From the NCBI GenBank assembly GCA_014729205.1, contig WJKG01000460.1:1-11817 (forward strand): a stretch of DNA of 11,817 nucleotides, in the 5' to 3' direction. This document shows, in pieces, positions 7,296 through 11,817 of this stretch. The position numbers and the translations under genes were made by a program. Below the pieces are notes generated by a model that was given only the letters and a program-made list of their open reading frames with translations, made no database searches and was not told the DNA's origin. Position 1 is the stretch's first letter. Each line of letters starts with the position of its first letter. This DNA is from a candidate division GN15 bacterium (GTDB taxonomy: Bacteria > Zixibacteria > MSB-5A5 > GN15 > FEB-12).

Positions 7296-7748
7296 TTACT
7301 CTACGTTATCAATAAGCGCCAGCACATCGCCGGGCGAGCCGGCCTGCATCAGCTTCTGCCGGTTCTCTTCGGACTTCATCAAGTACGACAGCCGAGCCAT
7401 CACATTCAAGTGAGCGCCGATGGCATCCTCCGGAGCCGCGATCAAGAAGAACAGATTGACCGGCTTGTGGTCCATAGCATCAAAGTCGATACCTTCTTCA
7501 CTTCGTCCATGGGCAATGACAATGCCCTTGACCGCTTTGGTCTTGGCATGCGGGAAGGCAACGCCATAGCCAACACCGGTAGTAACCAACTCTTCACGTT
7601 CGCGAATGTCGGCCAGCAACTGGTCACGGTCTTTGACCATATTCGAGGACGAGACGAGATCAACGAGCTCTTCGATAACATCGTCTTTGGTCTTGGATTT
7701 CAGGGCGAAAGATATCAGGGTTTCATCACAGAATTTCGACAGCTTCAT
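7296..7748 (-). CDS. PTS EIIA domain protein (fructose/PtsN type)
   Basis: A 150-residue single-domain protein of the EIIA fructose/mannitol/nitrogen family. The N-terminus MKLSKFCDETLISFALKSK has the family's usual opening, and GVGYGVAFPHAKT (58-70) holds the phospho-accepting His67. Further conserved parts are VNLFFLIAAPED (96-107) and GAHLNVMARLSYLM (109-122). In known systems this domain is phosphorylated through EI and HPr and either passes phosphate to a sugar transporter or, as PtsN, acts as a regulator. No EIIB/EIIC permease, EI or HPr lies beside it, which favours a regulatory, PtsN-like role; this is an inference. The ATG at 7746-7748 is chosen for its family-like N-terminus; an in-frame TTG at 7758-7760 would add four residues. 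The gene starts 15 nt after the Trm112-like gene and precedes mreC by 45 nt. Confidence 0.88.
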   Translation of the reverse strand: MKLSKFCDETLISFALKSKTKDDVIEELVDLVSSSNMVKDRDQLLADIREREELVTTGVGYGVAFPHAKTKAVKGIVIAHGRSEEGIDFDAMDHKPVNLFFLIAAPEDAIGAHLNVMARLSYLMKSEENRQKLMQAGSPGDVLALIDNVE

Positions 7749-7763
7749 ACTCGCACTCAAGTC

Positions 7764-7952
7764 CTATATCTTTTCGGTTTCATCCATCAACAGTACCGGG
7801 ATACCATCGTTGATCTTGAAGGCTACCTGGTGATTGGTGCAAACCAGACGGTTCACCTTCTCGTCGTACTCGAGCTTCTGCTTGCACTGGGGGCATACCA
7901 GTATGTCTACAAGCCGCTGCGGCAGACGTTGGTCCTGGGCATTATTGCTCAT
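7764..7952 (-). CDS. Trm112-like (UPF0434/YcaR type) small zinc-binding protein
   Basis: A 62-residue protein with the Trm112 pattern: LVDILVCPQCKQKL (14-27) with a CxxC pair (Cys20, Cys23), a second half VCTNHQVAF (37-45) and the family's closing INDGIPVLL (47-55). Eukaryotic and archaeal Trm112 activates several methyltransferases; the role of the bacterial versions is poorly defined, so no function is assigned. Likely metal ligands are Cys20, Cys23, Cys38 and possibly His41, giving CxxC-x14-CxxH rather than a four-Cys site. Two tandem ATGs (7953-7955 and 7950-7952) follow GGGGGAG; the second has the better spacing and is used. The start lies inside accA, with an 11-bp overlap in another frame, so translation is probably coupled to accA. 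Confidence 0.82.
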   Translation of the reverse strand: MSNNAQDQRLPQRLVDILVCPQCKQKLEYDEKVNRLVCTNHQVAFKINDGIPVLLMDETEKI

Positions 7953-8904
7953 CATACTCCCCCATGACACGATATTTCTGAAGTCGTTCATCCAGAAGCT
8001 GATCGACCGGCAGCTCTCTCAGTTCGTCAAGCGCGGCCACCAACTCCTTCTTAACCATCTCCGCGGCGCGTTGCGGATCCGTGTGCGCGCCCGACGGCGG
8101 CTCCGGTATCACCGTATCGATGATCTCCAAATCCACTAAATCGCTGGAAACCACCTTGAGCGCCTCGGCCGCTTCCGGTGCATGGGCATTGTCGCGCCAG
8201 AGAATAGCCGCGCAGCCCTCCGGAGATATCACGGAATACCAGGAGAATTCCAGCATCATCACTCGATCGCCGACGCCGATTCCCAGCGCACCGCCGGAGG
8301 CGCCCTCGCCGATGATGATCACAACAATCGGCACCTTCAGTGTGAACATCTCGCGGATGGTCCGGGCAATCGCCTCGGCCTGGCCGCGTTCCTCTGCTCC
8401 GATCCCGGGAAACGCACCGGGGGTGTCAATCAGGATGACGATAGGCACATCGAACTTCTCGGCCAGTCGGAACAACCGCAGCGCCTTGCGGTATCCCTCG
8501 GGATGGGCCATGCCGAAATTGCGATACAGCTTCTGCTTCGTATCGCGACCCTTCTGCTGCCCGACCACCATCACCGGCTTGCCGTCGAGATTGGCAAAAC
8601 CACCCACCATCGCGGGGTCATCGGCATAGCCGCGGTCGCCGTGCAATTCGACGAAATCGGTCATAATCATGCGGACATAGTCCAGCGTGTAAGGTCGCTT
8701 GGGATGCCGTGAAAGCTGCACCTTCTGCCAACGAGTGAGATTGGAGTAGATCTCCTCGCGCAGCTTCTCGAGCTTCTTCTGCAGCGACACGATCTCACCA
8801 TCGAGCTGAATACTCTCCCCGACCGAGAAATCCTTCATGTCGGAGATCTTCTTTTCCAGCTCGACTATCGGGCGCTCAAATTCCAGTACCGGTCCGTCAC
8901 TCAT
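7942..8904 (-). CDS. accA: Acetyl-CoA carboxylase carboxyltransferase subunit alpha
   Basis: A 320-residue protein collinear with E. coli AccA over its full length. With AccD it transfers the carboxyl group from biotin on AccB to acetyl-CoA to make malonyl-CoA, the committed step of fatty-acid synthesis in the cytosol. Visible family blocks include RHPKRPYTLDYV (66-77), GDRGYADDPAMVGG (89-102), GQQKGRDTK (115-123), NFGMAHPEGYRKALRL (129-144), IDTPGAFPGIGAEERGQ (159-175) and GEGASGGALGIGVGD (199-213) with SVISPEGCAAILW (224-236). The last two line the oxyanion-hole and biotin side of the crotonase fold. The start is an ATG with no strong Shine-Dalgarno, 19 nt after the WecA-type gene, and the end overlaps the Trm112-like gene. 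The window has no accD, accB or accC. Confidence 0.96.
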   Translation of the reverse strand: MSDGPVLEFERPIVELEKKISDMKDFSVGESIQLDGEIVSLQKKLEKLREEIYSNLTRWQKVQLSRHPKRPYTLDYVRMIMTDFVELHGDRGYADDPAMVGGFANLDGKPVMVVGQQKGRDTKQKLYRNFGMAHPEGYRKALRLFRLAEKFDVPIVILIDTPGAFPGIGAEERGQAEAIARTIREMFTLKVPIVVIIIGEGASGGALGIGVGDRVMMLEFSWYSVISPEGCAAILWRDNAHAPEAAEALKVVSSDLVDLEIIDTVIPEPPSGAHTDPQRAAEMVKKELVAALDELRELPVDQLLDERLQKYRVMGEYDEQ

Positions 8905-8923
8905 AATTCGTTACCACAATAGC

Positions 8924-9991
8924 TTAGAGCCTGCCCGCCGAGTCTCGTTCCCGACGCGCTTTGGCAGTGCTGATAAAAATATAGAATATAGTCAAAACCA
9001 CAACCATAAAAACAAGCAGGAAGCCAAAGACAATCAGACGGTTCCAATAGTACGCGGCCAGCGCAAAACCGCCAAAGACCAGCTGCAGGACGTAAAACAC
9101 CAGAATCACCTGCCCGCGCGACAGGCCCAGTACACTCAAATAGTGAAAAAGATGTCGTCGATCCGCCTTATACACTTTGCGCCCGCTCGCCAGCCGGCGA
9201 ATTGTGGAGGACAACGTCTCGAGTATTGGCACTCCAAGCGCCAGTAACGGCAGATACAGGGCCGCCACCGCGTATGACTTCACCGATACTGATAGCGAGA
9301 AAACGGCGAAATAAAACCCAAGCTGCATTGCCCCGCTGTCACCAAGGAATATACGCGCCGGGGGGCGATTGTAGTAGAGAAACACCAACAGGAATCCAAC
9401 CATCGCCGTCACGAACGCCAGCCACCCGCCGGCATCGTATAACTGGCCCAGGAACAACAATGTCACAGCTCCGATCAGCGACACCCCACCGGCCAGAGCA
9501 TCGAGACCGTCGATGATGTTGATCGCATTGGTCAGACCGACCACCCAGAGGACCGTAATAAAGAGCGACCAGTTACCAATCGCCAGACTTCCCCAGGGCG
9601 TCGATAGCAACTCCACGCGCACTCCGCCCGTATAGACCAGAAGCGCCGCCGCCACCTGAGCCAGAAGCTTGGTTCCGGCCGATAGCGGCTTGAGATCATC
9701 GGAGAGTCCCACCAGCACAATGATCAAAGCTGCAGCGAAGATATACGGCCACGATGAGCCCAGATCCGTAAATGTCGCCGGGTAGAGTAGTCCCCCCACT
9801 GCTATCGCAATCCATACCGACACGAATAACGCCAGCCCACCCAAAAACGGTGTTGGATACCCGTGGCGCTTGTGCTGGTGCGGCTGGTCCAGAAGAGCGT
9901 AGCGGTGGCCCAGGCGAATGAGCCACGGAAGAGAGACCAGCGCAACAACGAACGCCACGGCAGCCGTTATGATCATCGTCATATAGCTCAT
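8924..9991 (-). CDS. WecA/TagO-type polyprenyl-phosphate sugar-1-phosphate transferase
   Basis: A 355-residue protein of about ten or eleven membrane segments in the MraY/WecA (GT4) family. These enzymes move a sugar-1-phosphate, usually GlcNAc-1-P, from a UDP-sugar to undecaprenyl phosphate on the cytosolic face and so start a surface glycan. Markers in order are DQPHQHKRHGYPTPFLGG (35-52), the catalytic metal pair GLSDDL (95-100), NAINIIDGLDALAGG (155-169), RIFLGDSGAM (213-222) and DRRHLFHYL (277-285), the counterpart of the HIHH-type sugar-recognition loop. The last motif and the NIIDGLDAL sequence place it with WecA/TagO/WbpL-type enzymes rather than MraY. It starts 3 nt after the rhamnosyltransferase-like gene, with GAGT 5 nt before the ATG, so the two are probably translated together and may act on the same lipid carrier. 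The sugar substrate is inferred. Confidence 0.88.
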   Translation of the reverse strand: MSYMTMIITAAVAFVVALVSLPWLIRLGHRYALLDQPHQHKRHGYPTPFLGGLALFVSVWIAIAVGGLLYPATFTDLGSSWPYIFAAALIIVLVGLSDDLKPLSAGTKLLAQVAAALLVYTGGVRVELLSTPWGSLAIGNWSLFITVLWVVGLTNAINIIDGLDALAGGVSLIGAVTLLFLGQLYDAGGWLAFVTAMVGFLLVFLYYNRPPARIFLGDSGAMQLGFYFAVFSLSVSVKSYAVAALYLPLLALGVPILETLSSTIRRLASGRKVYKADRRHLFHYLSVLGLSRGQVILVFYVLQLVFGGFALAAYYWNRLIVFGFLLVFMVVVLTIFYIFISTAKARRERDSAGRL

Positions 9992-9994
9992 ATT

Positions 9995-10846
9995 CTACTC
10001 ATTGGCCTTTACCAATTCCACTAACGCTCGTACCACGAAATTGACCGCCAACAAAAACGGCAACAGAACAACGGTGAACCCGTTGGGATAGTGCTTGAGG
10101 AAATACTGCAAGACCGACCGATGATGATACCAGTTGCGCCGAAGCGCCCCGGCTGTACTTCCCCTGCCCCAGTGGTGGACTCCGCCCGCATCCGGCACGA
10201 ACAGGTTGACGTATCCCGCCTGCTGCAGCCTGGCGCAAAGATCGGTGTCCTCCATGTACATGAAGAACCGCTCATCGAACCCGCGGACCTGCTCGAACGC
10301 CAAGCGGCGCAGCATTAACACTGTACCGGCCACTGCCGGTACTTCCGTCGTCACCGCCACGTCGGGCAACGTATACACCCGGGTCTGGCCCAACAACCGG
10401 CCGAGCATCGAACCGCGAGAGAACAGGATGTTACCCGGAGTGGGCAACCGTCGGCAAGTGGCCTGAAAGCTCCCGTCGGGATACCGCAATCTGGCACCAA
10501 CTGCCCCTGCTTTGGGATGATCCACCGTTGCCCCATACAATGTGTAGACGGCTTTATCATCGAGCAGCACATCCGGATTAAGGAACAGGATGGTGTCTTT
10601 AGTACCGCGTGTCACGCCCTGGTTGGCCCCCGTAGCAAAGCCGCGGTTGGTTTCGTTGCGTAGAATGACCACGTGCTCCAATGGCACCAGGTCTTCTTCG
10701 GACGGAGCCCGGTCGGACGCATTATCGACCACGATTACTTCATTGTCGGTATTGCCCAGTGCTGTTGCAAGATGATGTGCGCACGAGGGCAGGTACTGCT
10801 CGGAGTTGTGGGTGACAATGATGACTGAAATGCTGGGGTCGGCCAC
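9995..10846 (-). CDS. GT2 glycosyltransferase, WbbL-like rhamnosyltransferase type
   Basis: A 283-residue GT-A fold family 2 glycosyltransferase. Motifs are SVIIVTHNS (7-15), the nucleotide-binding VVDNAS (39-44), NETNRGFATGANQG (64-77), FLNPDV (88-93, the DxD-equivalent metal site), and GFDERFFMYMEDTDLCARLQQAGY (189-212) with the acceptor/base residues ED at 199-200. GGVHHWGRGS (221-230) follows, with a C-terminal hydrophobic segment (about 257-276) that probably anchors it to the membrane. The NPDV and EDTDLC pattern is typical of WbbL-like dTDP-rhamnose transferases that act on a polyprenyl-diphosphate-GlcNAc, which fits the WecA-type gene right after it. The donor is still an inference, and no dTDP-rhamnose genes are in the window. 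The start codon is GTG (10844-10846) with a purine-rich GGAAGG 4 nt upstream, 12 nt after the previous stop. Confidence 0.85.
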   Translation of the reverse strand: MADPSISVIIVTHNSEQYLPSCAHHLATALGNTDNEVIVVDNASDRAPSEEDLVPLEHVVILRNETNRGFATGANQGVTRGTKDTILFLNPDVLLDDKAVYTLYGATVDHPKAGAVGARLRYPDGSFQATCRRLPTPGNILFSRGSMLGRLLGQTRVYTLPDVAVTTEVPAVAGTVLMLRRLAFEQVRGFDERFFMYMEDTDLCARLQQAGYVNLFVPDAGGVHHWGRGSTAGALRRNWYHHRSVLQYFLKHYPNGFTVVLLPFLLAVNFVVRALVELVKANE

Positions 10847-10858
10847 TCTGCCTTCCGC

Positions 10859-11587
10859 CTAATTGAGTTTCCCGAAGATTGCCTTCAGGCGGAGCCACCA
10901 GACCATCCAGATCGCCTCGCGCACAATCTTCTTGGACATCTTGGACTTGCCCGCCATGCGATCGACAAAGACAATCGGGATTTCCTTGAACGAGTAACCG
11001 TGCTGCGCCGCGCGCAAAGACATCTCGATCTGGAACGAGTAGCCGCTGGAGTTCACTTTGTCCAGACTTATCGCCTCCAGCACTTCGCGCCGCCAGCACT
11101 TGAAACCGCCCGTAGCATCGCGGAGTGGCAGACCGGTAACGATGCGGGTGTAGACATTGGCATAATACGAAAGCAGCAGGCGGGTCATGGGCCAGTTGAT
11201 GACATTCACACCGGATATGTAGCGCGAGCCAATAACCACATCGTATTCCTTGATCTCGCGCAGGAAGTCACGGATATACTCCGGGCCGTGCGAGAAATCG
11301 GCATCCATCTGCATGATATAATCATAACCGTGTTCGATTGCCCACCTGAAGCCGGCAATGTAGGCTTGTCCGAGGCCCTCCTTCTTCTCGCGATGCAACA
11401 CGTGGACACTTGACTCCGCCTGCGAGAGCTTGTCGGCGAGCTGCCCGGTACCATCGGGGGAATTGTCGTCGACTACAAGGACGTTGATACGTGGATCGAG
11501 GGGAAGCACGGCATGAACGATCTTTTCGATGTTCTCCCGCTCATTATAGGTCGGGAAGATAATCAGGACGCGCTGTGTATGCGCCAT
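10859..11587 (-). CDS. DPM1/CsbB-like polyprenyl-phosphate glycosyltransferase
   Basis: A 242-residue GT2 enzyme of the dolichol-phosphate mannose synthase type. Such enzymes transfer a sugar from GDP- or UDP-sugar to polyprenyl monophosphate at the cytosolic membrane face, giving a donor used outside the cytoplasm. Visible motifs are IIFPTYNERENI (9-20), VVDDNSPDGTG (38-48), MDADFSHGP (94-102, the DxD metal site), IGSRY (119-123), DATGGFKCWRREVL (157-170), SGYSFQIEMS (181-190) and the basic VDRMAGKSKMS (208-218). The C-terminus has only a weakly hydrophobic stretch (226-238) and no clear transmembrane pair, so it looks like a DPM1-type enzyme held at the membrane surface. The start is the ATG at 11585-11587, which shares its A with the upstream stop (TGATG) and has GAGG 7 nt before it. 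Which sugar it uses cannot be told. Confidence 0.88.
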   Translation of the reverse strand: MAHTQRVLIIFPTYNERENIEKIVHAVLPLDPRINVLVVDDNSPDGTGQLADKLSQAESSVHVLHREKKEGLGQAYIAGFRWAIEHGYDYIMQMDADFSHGPEYIRDFLREIKEYDVVIGSRYISGVNVINWPMTRLLLSYYANVYTRIVTGLPLRDATGGFKCWRREVLEAISLDKVNSSGYSFQIEMSLRAAQHGYSFKEIPIVFVDRMAGKSKMSKKIVREAIWMVWWLRLKAIFGKLN

Positions 11588-11817
11588 CAATCGGCCTCTT
11601 GCATCTCTTGTTGTTTCGACTGTGACCAGTGACGCCACCCAAAGAAAGCGAACACTCCCAGCAAGTACAGGAATGTCAGTATCGTCGCCAGCCGGCCCGC
11701 CTGATAGCGACCCGATTCAAACTGGAATACCACCTTATGTGTTCCCGCCGGCACCGGTACCGCGCGGAACGAACCATAGGCCCGCATCTGCGACGCAGGC
11801 TCACCATCGATTGACAC
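11587..11817 (-). CDS. YfhO-like membrane protein, C-terminal end
   Basis: The last 76 residues of a gene that enters from the right edge. The visible part has a beta-rich piece, VDGEPA-like (about 2-7, with I replacing V) followed by GSFRAVPVPAGTHKVVFQFES (15-35), then one membrane helix (about 43-60) and a short polar tail ending in KQQEMQEAD. This sequence of VDG, FRAVPVPAG and H.V.F followed by a last helix is what I recognise as the C-terminal end of YfhO-family proteins, which are large multi-spanning GT-C-like membrane proteins; only the end is seen, so the call is moderate. In Bacillus and Listeria YfhO-type proteins transfer sugars from undecaprenyl phosphate to teichoic acid outside the membrane. 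Its stop overlaps the start of the DPM1-like gene by one base, which supports a functional pair. Confidence 0.65.
   Translation of the reverse strand: MSIDGEPASQMRAYGSFRAVPVPAGTHKVVFQFESGRYQAGRLATILTFLYLLGVFAFFGWRHWSQSKQQEMQEAD

Noticed and set aside
7212..7967. Long plus-strand open frame (251 codons) antisense to mreC, the EIIA gene and the Trm112-like gene
   Set aside because: It runs across three conserved minus-strand genes and their joints, its translation looks like no recognisable family, and the opposite strand carries clear catalytic motifs. It is a shadow frame of G+C-rich DNA.
8081..8712. Two plus-strand open frames (182 and 176 codons) antisense to accA
   Set aside because: accA is conserved along its full length on the minus strand. 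The antisense products are Arg-, Pro- and Ser- or His-rich and show no family pattern.
11588..11638. 17-residue N-terminal extension of the DPM1-like gene
   Set aside because: It lies inside the YfhO-like gene, is not part of the GT2 fold, and the ATG at 11585-11587 has a well-spaced Shine-Dalgarno.
1..11817. Search for defence systems, CRISPR, transposons, tRNA or rRNA genes, and phage genes
   Set aside because: Coding regions fill nearly all of the window with recognisable housekeeping or envelope families. No direct-repeat array, terminal inverted repeats, transposase motifs or RNA gene signatures were seen by eye.

Overview
The window is an ordinary-looking bacterial chromosome segment of moderately high G+C (judged by eye, not computed). 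It carries envelope and central-metabolism genes and no mobile elements, RNA genes or CRISPR. The gene set (MreC, MreD, PBP2 and RodA, an AccA separate from AccD, a WecA-type transferase, a YfhO-type membrane protein and an NfnA-type flavoprotein) suggests a rod-shaped bacterium with an anaerobic or fermentative side to its metabolism. An uncultured lineage near the Zixibacteria/FCB group is possible, but that is a guess from gene order and not shown by the sequence.

Left end (1-1896): the 5' end of an NfnA/SudB-like ferredoxin-NADP+ reductase subunit runs leftwards out of the window. A 358-bp divergent intergenic region with a plausible promoter on each strand separates it from a rightward ornithine aminotransferase (rocD-like) gene. 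That gene ends in a strong intrinsic terminator.

Rest of the window (1900-11817): twelve genes all lie on the minus strand. In transcription order they are a YfhO-like membrane protein (3' end only), a DPM1/CsbB-like polyprenyl-phosphate glycosyltransferase, a GT2 rhamnosyltransferase-like protein, a WecA/TagO-type sugar-1-phosphate transferase, accA, a Trm112-like zinc protein, a PTS EIIA (fructose/PtsN type) protein, mreC, mreD, mrdA (PBP2), rodA and an EamA/DMT transporter. Most junctions are overlaps or gaps under 20 bp, and several Shine-Dalgarno sequences lie inside the preceding gene. This points to one long, translationally coupled operon or a few nested ones. The loosest joints are before mreC (47 bp with a small hairpin) and before the EamA gene (60 bp).

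Functionally the leftward block is an envelope-construction unit. The first four genes use lipid-carrier sugars, accA feeds fatty-acid synthesis, and mreC-mreD-mrdA-rodA form the membrane and periplasmic part of the elongation (rod) complex. mreB is absent from the window and a PTS EIIA-like gene occupies the place upstream of mreC. I see no clearly new system. The best leads are the coupled DPM1-like/YfhO pair, which resembles the Gram-positive CsbB/YfhO extracytoplasmic glycosylation pair, and the joining of phospho-relay, lipid-synthesis and wall-synthesis genes in one transcript.
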